From a bacterium (GTDB taxonomy: Bacteria; Latescibacterota; Latescibacteria; Latescibacterales; Latescibacteraceae), in the NCBI GenBank assembly GCA_021372535.1, contig JAJFUH010000127.1, positions 1 to 39,629 of the forward strand: DNA of 39,629 nucleotides, read 5' to 3'. A program made the translations under genes and the position numbers. The notes below the pieces were generated by a model, which was not told the origin of the DNA, ran no database searches, and saw nothing but the letters and a program-made list of their open reading frames with translations. This document shows, piece by piece, positions 1 through 8,337 of this stretch (position 1 is its first letter; each line of letters begins with the position of its first letter).

Positions 1-137
1 TTGTGATAAACACCATTTACGTGGATATAAGCTGTCAAGGGTCGGCACGAAGTGCCGATTTACATGCCCTTGACAGTAACAAAACAACACATTTCGTTAT
101 AGGGCTCGTGAAAAATATACTTTTTCACAGCCCTCTT
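1..137 (+). repeat. Bipartite double-hairpin repeat, copy A
   Basis: Hairpin 1 has an outer stem CTGTCAAGGG (32-41) pairing with CCCTTGACAG (67-76). Stacked inside is TCGGCAC (42-48) pairing with GTGCCGA (52-58) over a GAA loop, which leaves an 8-nt one-sided bulge, TTTACATG (59-66). Hairpin 2 pairs AGGGCT (101-106) with AGCCCT (129-134) and GTGAAAAA (108-115) with TTTTTCAC (121-128), with one bulged C. The same arrangement recurs at 8418-8551 (reverse strand), 16401-16530 (diverged) and 32566-32620 (first hairpin only). It ends just before the thioredoxin reductase-like gene. The open frame running through it is conserved in copy B only because the DNA is similar; I do not call it a gene. 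Confidence 0.85.
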
Positions 138-160
138 AAAAGAAAAGGTATTGTACCGTC

Positions 161-1213
161 ATGTACAGGAGAAATCCCGTATCACCGGAAGTAAAGACCT
201 TTACCATGGGTAAGCTGAACGGTCTGGTTGATGTCATTGAGACGGCTGCTCCGCCAAAAACCGAGCCGAAACCGGAAAAAAAGGGAATTCCCCGGCATGG
301 TTCTTATGATGCCATCATCATCGGCGGCGGACCCTCGGGGATGACAGCCGGAGTCTATCTTGCCCGTAAACGGATCAAAACCCTGCTCATCAGCCCCGAC
401 CTGGGCGGACAGGTGCTCTGGACATCCTCGATCGAAAATTACCCGGGCTATGATGTCATCTCGGGCTGGGACCTCGCAACCCATTTCCGGGAACAGCTCG
501 AAGAGCAGGAAATCGACATTCTGAACGGCGACAGTGTTGTCTCCATGCAGATAACTTCGGAAGGCGGCATGGTAAGCACCGAGCAGGGAGGCAAATATAC
601 GTTCAGGGCTCTTATTGTCGCTTCGGGGAAACGGTCGAGGCCGCTCGATGTCCCGGGCGAGCAGAAATTAAAGGGGAGAGGCGTTACTTACTGCGCCACC
701 TGTGACGGTCCCCTGTACCGCGGACAGGAGGTGGCTGTTGTGGGCGGGGGCAATTCGGCGCTCACCGCGGCGATAGACCTGCTCAATCTCGGCTGCATGG
801 TTCATCTGGTCAACACCATGCCGACACTCCAGGCTGACGCTGTTCTTATAGAGAAAGCCCGTAATTCAGAAAAACTGAGAACGTATCTCGAGTCTGACGT
901 TGTGGAAATACTGGGTAATACGGAGGTCACCGGGATTACCGTTCATGATCTCGCCCGCGACACCACCCTCACACTTCCGGTTACCGGTGTATTTATCGAA
1001 ATCGGTCTGTCCCCCAATTCTTCGTTTGCAAAGGGAATCCTCACCATGAACGACAATGATGAGATCATGGTAAATTGTCTTTGCCAGACTAATATTCCCG
1101 GTATTTTTGCCGCGGGAGATGTGACATCCGTCCCCGACAAGCAGATCATCATAGCCGCGGGAGAGGGAGCGAAAGCGGCCCTCGGTGTCAGCGATTATCT
1201 CATGAAAAAATGA
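161..1213 (+). CDS. Thioredoxin reductase-like FAD/NAD(P) disulfide oxidoreductase
   Basis: Low-molecular-weight thioredoxin reductase family: NADPH passes electrons through FAD to a redox-active disulfide and on to a thioredoxin-like partner in the cytoplasm. Visible features are an FAD-binding GGGPSGMTAG near residue 54, the catalytic C178-A-T-C181 followed by DG, the NAD(P)-binding VGGGNSA just after it, and a C-terminal FAD motif IFAAGDV near residue 312. At 350 aa it is longer than the usual 310-320 because of about 48 N-terminal residues rich in Pro, Lys and Glu. The start is uncertain: ATG 161 has only a weak AAAGG, and ATG 206 (residue 16) is an alternative. No thioredoxin gene is adjacent. 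Repeat copy A lies directly upstream. The family call is firm; the electron acceptor is not known. Confidence 0.9.
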   Translation: MYRRNPVSPEVKTFTMGKLNGLVDVIETAAPPKTEPKPEKKGIPRHGSYDAIIIGGGPSGMTAGVYLARKRIKTLLISPDLGGQVLWTSSIENYPGYDVISGWDLATHFREQLEEQEIDILNGDSVVSMQITSEGGMVSTEQGGKYTFRALIVASGKRSRPLDVPGEQKLKGRGVTYCATCDGPLYRGQEVAVVGGGNSALTAAIDLLNLGCMVHLVNTMPTLQADAVLIEKARNSEKLRTYLESDVVEILGNTEVTGITVHDLARDTTLTLPVTGVFIEIGLSPNSSFAKGILTMNDNDEIMVNCLCQTNIPGIFAAGDVTSVPDKQIIIAAGEGAKAALGVSDYLMKK

Positions 1214-1328
1214 CCATGGTGTTTACCATGATGATTCGATCCGGTTGTACTATTCCGGTTGTTCCCGGTTATGATAATCTTTATATTTGTCATATGATAT
1301 TACTTTCGGATGCCTGGAAGCTGCTGCC

Positions 1329-1832
1329 GTGAACGTTTTCTTCCTTCACCGTGATCCGGTTATGTGCGCCCGGTATCACTGCGACCGGCATGTGGTTAAG
1401 ATGCAGCTTGAAGATGCGCAGCTTCTTTCGGTCGCGGTGCGGAAATGCGGTATTGATGCGGGATACAGGCTTACCCATGGCAACCATCCCGCCGTGGTGT
1501 GGACACAGGCTTCCATCGGGCACTGGCTGTGGCTGCGGTCGCTCGCGTTTGAGCTCGAAAAGGAATGGCGGTTCCGTTATTCGCATCCGGAGGAGAAAAC
1601 ACACAAATCCGTCGATGTCGTCCGTCAGCTTCCGGTGCCTCCGCTCCCTGAACGGGGGTGGACCGACCCGCCGCCGATCATGGACGGGAAATACATCACC
1701 GGGGGAGATTCCATCGCGTCGTACCGAACCCTGTACCGCGAAGACAAGGTGCGGTTTGCGACATGGAAAAGACGGCCGGCGCCGGGATTCATGAAGGGTG
1801 CAAGTGTAAGACAGACAGCAGAAAAGCTTTAA
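1329..1832 (+). CDS. Conserved phage-type protein of the HCDRHVVKM family, unknown function
   Basis: The 167-aa product starts VNVFFLHRDP, with YHCDRHVVKMQLEDAQLL around residues 18-35 and a later GNHPAVVWTQAS. I recognise this pattern (N-terminal DP, then CD-HVVKM-E-Q, then a THxNHP-like stretch) from uncharacterised proteins common in tailed phages and scattered in bacteria; I know of no demonstrated activity. I chose GTG 1329 because GGAAG (1316-1320) lies 8 nt upstream and family members begin near this point; the ATG at 1287 would add 14 unrelated residues. The stop is 29 nt before kdsD, so it may be co-transcribed with the Kdo/LPS genes. The clustered His, Cys and Asp could bind metal, but that is inference. 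Confidence 0.75.
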   Translation: MNVFFLHRDPVMCARYHCDRHVVKMQLEDAQLLSVAVRKCGIDAGYRLTHGNHPAVVWTQASIGHWLWLRSLAFELEKEWRFRYSHPEEKTHKSVDVVRQLPVPPLPERGWTDPPPIMDGKYITGGDSIASYRTLYREDKVRFATWKRRPAPGFMKGASVRQTAEKL

Positions 1833-1861
1833 ATCAGGTACTCTATACAGAGGAAAAAGAT

Positions 1862-2845
1862 GTGAGCAGGGAAACAGCGGTCAGAGTGCTCAGAACCGAA
1901 GCCGAGGCCGTGCTCGGTATCATCGGGCACATCGGCCCGGAGTTTGACCGGGCGGAAGAGCTTATTGCCGGAGCACAGGGGCGGATAATCGTTTCGGGTA
2001 TGGGGAAATCGGGGATCATCGCGCGCAAGATAGCCGCAACATTCTCGAGCATCGGGATACCGGCCTACTTCCTCCATCCCGTGGAGGGCGCTCACGGCGA
2101 CATCGGAACGGTCATGCGTGGTGATGTGGCCGTCATCGTGTCGAAGAGCGGGGCAACAGAGGAACTTACCGTTCTACTCAACCACCTGAAACGTCTCGGT
2201 ATACCGATCGTAGCGCTGACCGGCAACACCTCGTCGAGTCTTGCGGGGGCCGCCGATATTGTGCTCGATGTCTCGGTTGCGTGCGAGGCGTGTCTTATTA
2301 ATGCGATTCCCACCGCATCGACAACAGCGGCTCTTGCGATGGGGGATGCACTCGCTGTGAGCCTGTTCGAGCGCAAGGGGCTGAGCGAAGAGGATTTTGC
2401 GGCGCTCCATCCCGGGGGTACAATCGGGCGCAAGCTGACCTGCCGTGTCCGCGATCTCATGATTACCGGGAGTGATCTTCCGCTTGTGGACATCGAAGCG
2501 CCCATGAAGGAAGTGCTCGAAATCATGAGCGAGAAAAAACTCGGAATCGGGGTAATCACCGAGGACAGTAAACTCGCCGGGGTAATTACCGATGGCGACC
2601 TGCGCCGTCTCCTCCAGAGGGTCGAACGCCCGCTCGAAATAAACGCCCGTGCAGCCCTGGCGCACTCCGGCCGTGATAAAGCCCCCCGAAGCAAACCCCT
2701 CACCATCGATCCTGATGCTTATGCCGCACGGGCGGTCAGCGTTATGGAAAAGCACATAGTCACCTCGCTCATCATTGTCGATGAACACGATGCCCCGATC
2801 GGACTGGTGCGGTGGATCGATCTGTCCCTGGCCGGGGTCGTATAA
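1862..2845 (+). CDS. kdsD: D-arabinose 5-phosphate isomerase, KdsD type
   Basis: Interconverts D-ribulose 5-phosphate and D-arabinose 5-phosphate, the first committed step to Kdo for LPS. From GTG 1862 the protein is 327 aa, almost the length of E. coli KdsD (328). The SIS domain spans about 30-190 with GMGKSG (46-51), HPVEGAHGDIG (72-82) and SKSGATE (94-100), followed by two CBS domains (about 203-260 and 270-325). K49, E101, E142 and H183 correspond, at a constant offset of 10, to the E. coli catalytic set K59, E111, E152 and H193. The start rests on AGAGGA (1849-1854), 7 nt upstream; an ATG further 5' in the same frame would overlap the preceding gene in another frame. kdsC, often next door in other genomes, is absent here. 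Confidence 0.95.
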   Translation: MSRETAVRVLRTEAEAVLGIIGHIGPEFDRAEELIAGAQGRIIVSGMGKSGIIARKIAATFSSIGIPAYFLHPVEGAHGDIGTVMRGDVAVIVSKSGATEELTVLLNHLKRLGIPIVALTGNTSSSLAGAADIVLDVSVACEACLINAIPTASTTAALAMGDALAVSLFERKGLSEEDFAALHPGGTIGRKLTCRVRDLMITGSDLPLVDIEAPMKEVLEIMSEKKLGIGVITEDSKLAGVITDGDLRRLLQRVERPLEINARAALAHSGRDKAPRSKPLTIDPDAYAARAVSVMEKHIVTSLIIVDEHDAPIGLVRWIDLSLAGVV

Positions 2846-2932
2846 CTCCGGGAAGATGACGATCATGACACTCTGCATACTTAAGCATCACCATAATATG
2901 GCGAAAATGTCCCGGCGGGGAGAACGTTAACA

Positions 2933-3853
2933 GTGACATGGCGTGCTGTAATAAGACGGTTCAGAAGAGACGGAGCATATTGCCTCATACTCATATTCGT
3001 GTGGTTTTTCCGGCTCATTCCGAGAAAAATGGCAATTGCGATCGGGTCGCTTTTAGGCTGGATCGCCCCTTTTTTTGCGAGGAAAGAGCTCCGGCTTGCG
3101 AAAGAGCATCTCTCCATGGCGTTCGGTTCCGAAAAGGACCCCCGTGAGATAAACCGTCTGGCGCACGGGATGTTCCGGTATCTTGTCCTCAATTTTGTCG
3201 ACACGGTCCGGCTGAATGCCATGAAACCCGATGAGATCAAGGCTATGTGTATTCCGCATGACATTGACAGGTACGAAAGGCTCATGGAAGCGGGAAAGGG
3301 AGTTATCGGGCTTTCCGGACACATGGGGTGCTGGGAATTAATGGGAACATATCTTGCCCTGTTGGGTTTCCCGGTCGATGCTGTAGCGAGAAAACTCTAT
3401 GATCCCCGTCTCGAACGGTTATTGATCAGGTCGCGTGAACAGGGCGGTATGAATGTCATTTCCCGGGGGGAGAACACACGGGAGATACTCCGGGCAATCA
3501 AGGGTGGACACCTCATCGGAATGCTCGTCGACCAGGATATGAATATAAAAGGAGAATTTATCGAGTTTTTCGGTCGCCCGGCGTATACGGCTGTGGCTCC
3601 GGCATTTCTGTCGCTCCGTTATGGAGTGCCCATCATTCCTCTGTTCACGTGTCGTGACAGTAATCATTATCATCACATTTATGCCGGCGAACCGTTGCAC
3701 ATTGAACCGACCGGAGATATGGAACATGATGTGCGTGAACTCACCGCCCTCTGTTCGAAGGCCACCGAGGACTTTATCCGCGAGTATCCGGAACAGTGGG
3801 TGTGGTTTCACCGGCGGTGGAAAACGACGCCAACGCCCGAAAATGAAAAGTGA
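2933..3853 (+). CDS. Lysophospholipid/lipid A acyltransferase, LpxL (HtrB) family
   Basis: Inner-membrane acyltransferase that adds a secondary acyl chain to Kdo-lipid A or a related lysolipid. The 306-aa protein has a basic N terminus, a hydrophobic segment at about 17-48, and the catalytic HX4(D/E) motif as H130-M-G-C-W-E135. Further conserved elements are a GGHLIGMLVDQD segment near 200, FFGRPAYT near 220 and a C-terminal EQWVWFHRRWK. The start is GTG 2933 with GGGGAG about 10 nt upstream. The stop overlaps the GTG of lptC (3850-3853), so the two are probably translationally coupled. Placement between kdsD and lptC favours a lipid A role, but the acyl donor and position cannot be read from the sequence. 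Confidence 0.9.
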   Translation: MTWRAVIRRFRRDGAYCLILIFVWFFRLIPRKMAIAIGSLLGWIAPFFARKELRLAKEHLSMAFGSEKDPREINRLAHGMFRYLVLNFVDTVRLNAMKPDEIKAMCIPHDIDRYERLMEAGKGVIGLSGHMGCWELMGTYLALLGFPVDAVARKLYDPRLERLLIRSREQGGMNVISRGENTREILRAIKGGHLIGMLVDQDMNIKGEFIEFFGRPAYTAVAPAFLSLRYGVPIIPLFTCRDSNHYHHIYAGEPLHIEPTGDMEHDVRELTALCSKATEDFIREYPEQWVWFHRRWKTTPTPENEK

Positions 3854-4440
3854 GTATGATGCCGTTTACGGATAGTACAGAAAAAAATACCCGATGTATC
3901 GCATTCCTGATTCTGGCGGGATTACTGGCCATGGGATGTGAAGAAGAAAAACCTCCCGTGACGGTCAGGAGTGACCTTCCCAACCAGCAGTTCTCCGATG
4001 CGCGTATCGTCATCACGGAAAAGGGTGTCACCTCCGCAATTGTGTCGGCTAAGCATGTGGACGTATTCGAGGACAGGAATTATACCGTCGTAAACGACAG
4101 TATCTCAATACAGTTTTTCAATAAAGAGGGAAAGCGTGCTTCCACTCTTACAGCCCGCCACGGAGAAGTATGGGGGCTGTTCGAGCAGGTTGACAGCCTC
4201 AAGGCGACAGGGGATGTCGTCATCGTATCCGACGAGCGGAATGCTAAAATGGAAACACAGGATATTCGCTGGATCGCTGCGTCACACAAGATATTTTCCG
4301 ACAGCAGAGTCCGGCTTTCGACCGAAGACGCTGTCGAGGAAGGTATTGGATTTGAGGCTTCTGACGACCTCAAGACCTATACCATGAAAAATGTCACCGG
4401 CGAAATCACACGGGAAGAACTTGCCATTCCCGAAAGGTAA
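3850..4440 (+). CDS. lptC: LptC-like LPS export protein, predicted lipoprotein
   Basis: LptC is the membrane-anchored periplasmic part of the Lpt bridge that receives LPS from LptB2FG and hands it to LptA. The 196-aa product has an N-terminal hydrophobic stretch ending LLAMGC, a lipobox with Cys near residue 30, rather than the single transmembrane anchor of E. coli LptC. The rest is a beta-rich jellyroll-type region (about 50-190) with the SDARIVITEKG and KGDVVIVS-like repeats typical of LptC/LptA folds. The first codon is GTG 3850, overlapping the upstream TGA; ATG 3856 or 3859 are possible. lptA-like starts 7 nt after its stop. Similarity is structural and positional, so the family call is good but not certain. 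Confidence 0.82.
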   Translation: MSMMPFTDSTEKNTRCIAFLILAGLLAMGCEEEKPPVTVRSDLPNQQFSDARIVITEKGVTSAIVSAKHVDVFEDRNYTVVNDSISIQFFNKEGKRASTLTARHGEVWGLFEQVDSLKATGDVVIVSDERNAKMETQDIRWIAASHKIFSDSRVRLSTEDAVEEGIGFEASDDLKTYTMKNVTGEITREELAIPER

Positions 4441-4447
4441 ATGCCGT

Positions 4448-5650
4448 ATGAGAAGGTTGAGCCTGTTTCTTGTATTACTCGCTGTTCTCTGTGCGGTTTC
4501 TGTTTTCGGCCAGATGGAAGAGAAAAAAACGGCGCAGGCAGTAACCAGACGAAGCCTCGTATTTTCAGCCGACACAACAGAGTATTCTTTCGGGAATGAT
4601 TCGTTTGTGAAGAGTTATTTCGGGCATGTCAGGGCAATACAGCAGGATGTGGAGCTCCGGGCGGATGTTGCGCTCTACCTGAGCGCCGTCGCGGAAGCCC
4701 GTTTCTATGGCGGCGCCATGTTCAAGGATTCGCTGAGAACGCTCAACGCCGATACGCTCATCTATTTCTACAACCGCCGTGAAGCGCTCGCAATCGGGAA
4801 TGTCATCGTTACCGAAAAAGACCGGCTGTTCAAATCGGGCCGTGTCAGGTATCAGAAGGACCTCCGGCTTGTCGAGGCATCCGGGGGAGTGTATGTGCAC
4901 GATGATTCCGTCCGGGCAACTGTATTCGGCAGGGAAGCCGTTTTCAACGATTCGACGGGGTACGGCGCAGTCATGGGATCACCCGTGCTGACCCGTGAGG
5001 ATGAGGCCGGTAGCATCATAACCGTCACATGCAGCGACACGCTCGAAATCGACAAGGAACGGAAGGTTGTCCACCTCTGGAAAAACGTGATGTTACGGAA
5101 AGACAGTCTCGATGTTGGTTCGGAGTACGCGCAGTACGATGATAAGGACGAGACGGTTATCCTTTCGGGTTCCCCTGTGGCCAGGCATGTGGCGCGTTAT
5201 TCCCCGGACGATGCCGTTTCCGAGGTACGGATGCTCGGCACGGTTACCGGTGACAGTATGCGGGTTTTTCTCAGCAACCGTAAGATTTCCTCTGTTGATA
5301 TTATCGGTACCGCCCACAGCGCGACTGTCTCGACCGACACAACCGGGGCGGTCTATGACGAGAGCATTATTGACTGCGCTTCAATGCGTCTTTTGATGAA
5401 GGATAATTTTGTGTCGCTCGTTACTGCCGAAGGGACTGCAAGCAGCTATTACCATAAAACACGTCAGCCGGGCAAGCAGAAGTTTGTGAACGAAGCCGAA
5501 GGGGATACTATCTATTTCTATTTCGACGAAGGAAAGGTTTCGCAGATGCGAATTACGGGCAGAGGCGGCGCCGGAGCTCGCGGAAAGTACTACGGGTATA
5601 AGGTTAAACCCGATTCGACGGCAAAAGACAGCATGGACACGGCACATTGA
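4448..5650 (+). CDS. lptA: Long LptA/OstA-like periplasmic LPS transport protein
   Basis: Belongs to the OstA/LptA group that forms the beta-jellyroll bridge carrying LPS across the periplasm. From ATG 4448 (AAAGG 10 nt upstream) it is 400 aa with a signal peptide ending near VSVFGQ (about residue 22). Repeated OstA-type units can be seen: LVFSADTTEYSF, ADTLIYFYNRREALAIGNVIV, KSGRVRYQKD and EVDKERKVVHLWKNV-like strands, and late DTIYFYFDEGKV. It is roughly twice the size of E. coli LptA (185 aa), with no LptD-type barrel. It may therefore supply several LptA units in one chain, or be an OstA-like protein of the kind found in Bacteroidetes-related groups. It closes the tight kdsD-to-lptA run; lptB follows after a repeat-bearing gap. 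Confidence 0.8.
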   Translation: MRRLSLFLVLLAVLCAVSVFGQMEEKKTAQAVTRRSLVFSADTTEYSFGNDSFVKSYFGHVRAIQQDVELRADVALYLSAVAEARFYGGAMFKDSLRTLNADTLIYFYNRREALAIGNVIVTEKDRLFKSGRVRYQKDLRLVEASGGVYVHDDSVRATVFGREAVFNDSTGYGAVMGSPVLTREDEAGSIITVTCSDTLEIDKERKVVHLWKNVMLRKDSLDVGSEYAQYDDKDETVILSGSPVARHVARYSPDDAVSEVRMLGTVTGDSMRVFLSNRKISSVDIIGTAHSATVSTDTTGAVYDESIIDCASMRLLMKDNFVSLVTAEGTASSYYHKTRQPGKQKFVNEAEGDTIYFYFDEGKVSQMRITGRGGAGARGKYYGYKVKPDSTAKDSMDTAH

Positions 5651-5854
5651 GTGAAAATTAAGGCACAAGGCACAAGGCATAAGGCATAAAGAAAAAACAA
5701 TACTTTTTCTAATACAATAAGGGCATTTTATTGTCGGAGTCTTCTTAACACCTTATTAATGGATACGTTCAGCAGTGTCCGGTTATAATTGAAAGAATGC
5801 AGGGGACAGGTCCCATCCTGTCCCTGCCCGGAACTTTGGATTACAGGGGTGATC
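5651..5854. repeat. Intergenic repeats before lptB
   Basis: This 204-nt gap interrupts the LPS operon. It begins with a short tandem AAGGCACAAGGCATAAGGC-type repeat (5660-5691), then an AT-rich stretch. A hairpin follows in which GCAGGGGACAGG (5799-5810) pairs with CCTGTCCCTGC (5817-5827) with one bulged G. The hairpin sits 27 nt before the lptB start and its SD (AGGGGTG, 5844-5850). It could attenuate or insulate lptB expression, but no clear T-run follows it. Confidence 0.6.
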
Positions 5855-6646
5855 ATGACAGACGCTGTAAACAGTGAGACACCGCCGCCCGATGAGAACG
5901 GTCAGAACCCGGCACCCCGGAACGGCATGGTTCTCCGCACGGAAGGGCTTGTCAAGCGGTTCAGCAAGCGGACAGTCGTAAAGGGTGTTTCTATCAATAT
6001 TCATCAGGGCCAGATCGTCGGTCTTCTGGGACCGAACGGAGCAGGCAAGACGACGACATTCCGGATGGTTGTCGGCATATATTCACCGAACAGGGGGAAT
6101 ATTTATCTCGATGACAGGGTCATCACCGGAATGCCCATGTACAAGAGGGCGCGCCTCGGAATCAATTACCTGCCCCAGGAGCCGTCCATCTTCAGGAAGA
6201 TGACGGTCGAAGACAACATCATGTCCATTCTTCAGACCATCGGCCTGAGGCGGAAACAGCGCCGTGAACGCCGTGACGAGCTTCTCGAAGAGCTTGGCAT
6301 CGCTCATGTAAGGAAAAACATGGCATACAACCTGTCCGGCGGGGAGCGCAGACGGGTCGAGATTGCCCGCGCGCTCGTGACAAGCCCCAAGTTCATTCTC
6401 CTCGACGAGCCCTTTGCCGGTATCGATCCCATAGCGGTCGAGGATATACAGAACATCGTTGCGGAGCTCAGAACCAAGGGGCTCGGGATACTCATCACCG
6501 ATCATAATGTCCGGGAAACCCTCGCCATCACCGACCGGGCGTATATTATCGCGGACGGTGAAATACTGACCGAGGGAAACTCGGAATTTCTGTCCAACGA
6601 TCCCGAAGCCCGCAAGATATACCTCGGCGAGAAGTTCAGGATGTGA
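5855..6646 (+). CDS. lptB: LPS export ABC transporter ATP-binding protein LptB
   Basis: Cytoplasmic ATPase of the LptB2FG transporter that extracts LPS from the inner membrane. The start is ATG 5855 with AGGGGTG just upstream, giving 263 aa. Walker A is GPNGAGKTT (59-67), the Q-loop is YLPQEPSIF (about 105-113), the ABC signature is LSGGERRR (160-167), and Walker B plus D-loop is [12 protein letters not shown] (181-192). The switch His is in ITDHNVRET, a combination highly characteristic of LptB. Compared with E. coli LptB (241 aa) it has about 25 extra N-terminal residues rich in Pro, Glu and Asn. lptF and lptG are not in the window. Confidence 0.95.
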   Translation: MTDAVNSETPPPDENGQNPAPRNGMVLRTEGLVKRFSKRTVVKGVSINIHQGQIVGLLGPNGAGKTTTFRMVVGIYSPNRGNIYLDDRVITGMPMYKRARLGINYLPQEPSIFRKMTVEDNIMSILQTIGLRRKQRRERRDELLEELGIAHVRKNMAYNLSGGERRRVEIARALVTSPKFILLDEPFAGIDPIAVEDIQNIVAELRTKGLGILITDHNVRETLAITDRAYIIADGEILTEGNSEFLSNDPEARKIYLGEKFRM

Positions 6647-6717
6647 TGTCCTGCGGTCAAAAAGTCATCGATTGTTATCAATATAACCATCTGGAACTTA
6701 TGAAAGGAAACGAATCC

Positions 6718-7482
6718 ATGAATTACCGGAGAATTATTCCCTGCCTCGATGTGAAGGATGGCCGTCTTGTCAAGGGTGTGCATTTCGTCGAGCTCAAGAA
6801 TGTCGGAGACCCTGCTGAAAATGCCGCCGTGTACAGCGAGGCGGGTGCAGATGAGCTCGTGTTCCTCGACATCACCGCGACTGTCGAGAAACGGAAAACC
6901 CTCGTCGATGTGGTGAAAAAGACCATTGAACGTACCTCCATACCACTGACCGTCGGCGGAGGCATAGGGAGCATTGAAGGCATCGAGGAGCTTGTCGATA
7001 TCGGCGTTTCACGGGTTTCGATCAACACCGCCGCTGTGAAACGGCCGGAATTTGTCAAAGAAGCCGTCCGTACATTCGGAAGCGGAAAGGTTGTGATTGC
7101 CATTGACACACGGTCATCTTCCGGCGTCCCTTCGGGATTCGAGGTCATGATAAACGGCGGCAGAACGCCGGTCGGCATCGATGCGGTCGAATGGGCGAAA
7201 AAAATGGAGGATTACGGTGTCGGGTCGATCCTTCCCACGAGCATGGACGCGGACGGTACACTTGCCGGATATGACATCCCGATGACGCGGGCCATTGCGG
7301 ACGCCGTGAAAGTCCCCGTGATCGCATCGGGCGGCGCCGGGACGCTCGAACATCTTTACGAGGCCATAACCGAAGGACACGCGGACGCCGTCCTTGTCGC
7401 ATCGATTGCGCACTTCGGAACCTTTTCCATCAGGCAGATGAAGGAATTCCTGGCCGGTAAGGGATTACCGGTGAATCTGTGA
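6718..7482 (+). CDS. hisF: Imidazole glycerol phosphate synthase cyclase subunit HisF
   Basis: With the glutaminase HisH it converts PRFAR to imidazole glycerol phosphate and AICAR in histidine biosynthesis. The TIM barrel is 254 aa from ATG 6718, with AAAGGAA about 10 nt upstream. The general acid/base pair D11 (IIPCLDVKDG) and D130 (VVIAIDTR) is present at the same numbers as in Thermotoga HisF. The phosphate-binding segments TVGGGIGS and IASGGAGT and the SMDADGT loop are also intact. No hisH, hisA or other his gene is adjacent, so it is separated from its pathway and rides behind lptB with a 71-nt gap. It looks like a functional, ordinary-length protein. Confidence 0.95.
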   Translation: MNYRRIIPCLDVKDGRLVKGVHFVELKNVGDPAENAAVYSEAGADELVFLDITATVEKRKTLVDVVKKTIERTSIPLTVGGGIGSIEGIEELVDIGVSRVSINTAAVKRPEFVKEAVRTFGSGKVVIAIDTRSSSGVPSGFEVMINGGRTPVGIDAVEWAKKMEDYGVGSILPTSMDADGTLAGYDIPMTRAIADAVKVPVIASGGAGTLEHLYEAITEGHADAVLVASIAHFGTFSIRQMKEFLAGKGLPVNL

Positions 7483-7664
7483 GATAATCCGGGGTAATGA
7501 GGTTGGGAATTTGCCCCCCTTCGATACGGGTAGTTTCGCCGAAAGCGGCAGGAGAGATTATTTCCCATATGGATGATGAGTTTGCTGCATTTCAAAGATA
7601 AAAAGATTTTAAAAACAATAAATCCGCGTATATCCGTTTTCTATTGAATATTAAGATAGATTGG

Positions 7665-8288
7665 TTACGTGTTTTCCATGCGGTATTCGCCGAGATGTCC
7701 GGTTTCGTTCGCGGCAATGAGCTTCCAGCCCCCGTCTTCCCTTGCGAGACGGTGAATGCTTCCGAGCTCGATAGGCTGGTTTGAAAGATCGTGGAGCGGC
7801 CTGTCGAGCAGCGCCGAAAGAACTCCCCTGATGACCCCTTTATGGAGAACGGCGAGAATGGGCAACTCGGACCTGTTGAATACATCGATTGCGGCTGTGC
7901 GGATTCTGCTGAAAAATTCGGGCTTGTAGTCACCGCCGGGAAAGCGGCCTTCCGTTCCGGCTTCCAGATACGCCCTGTAGATGTCGGGATCACGGGCGAC
8001 GATTTCATCCCTGGTCAGACCTTCCCATTCGCCGAAATGAATCTCACGGAAATCGTCTATGACAAGAATCTCCGGCCCCCGTCCGTCAAAAACGATGGAT
8101 GCGCTCTCACGGGCTCTCCGGAGAGGGCTCGTTATCACCGTTCTGAACGGATACGTTCTCAGGGCATCGCCGGCGCGTTTCATCTGGTTTATTCCGATAT
8201 CGCTCAGAGGTATATCGGTCGAGCCGTAAAACCGGATGGATGACTGGCCGGACGTTTCTCCGTGCCTGAGCAGAATAAGGTCGCACAT
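7665..8288 (-). CDS. Histidine phosphatase superfamily protein (phosphoglycerate mutase/CobC-like)
   Basis: A 207-aa cytoplasmic phosphohydrolase of the branch-1 histidine phosphatases. The phospho-accepting His is in LLRHGET (residues 6-12), followed by FYGSTDIPLSDIG, SPLRRARESA, the general-acid segment REIHFGEWEG near 80-90, and the second catalytic His in VLHKGVIRG near 148. This resembles alpha-ribazole phosphatase (CobC) and similar small phosphatases, but the fold is used for many substrates and nothing nearby points to cobalamin synthesis. GGTGA lies 6 nt before the ATG. A REP hairpin and repeat copy B occupy the 348 nt upstream. Confidence 0.85.
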   Translation of the reverse strand: MCDLILLRHGETSGQSSIRFYGSTDIPLSDIGINQMKRAGDALRTYPFRTVITSPLRRARESASIVFDGRGPEILVIDDFREIHFGEWEGLTRDEIVARDPDIYRAYLEAGTEGRFPGGDYKPEFFSRIRTAAIDVFNRSELPILAVLHKGVIRGVLSALLDRPLHDLSNQPIELGSIHRLAREDGGWKLIAANETGHLGEYRMENT

Positions 8289-8337
8289 GATTTCACCATG
8301 GTATTGCTTCAGTGATTAAACAGTGACATCGGAAGAT

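Noticed and set aside
3-194. Open frame across repeat copy A whose translation resembles one across copy B (8316-8549)
   Set aside because: Similarity follows from DNA identity of the repeat. No SD is present, copies C and D do not keep the frame, and the hairpins explain the conservation.
1658-1861. N-terminal extension of KdsD from an upstream ATG
   Set aside because: The 68 extra residues overlap the preceding gene in another frame and are unlike KdsD. GTG 1862 has a well-placed SD and gives the family length.
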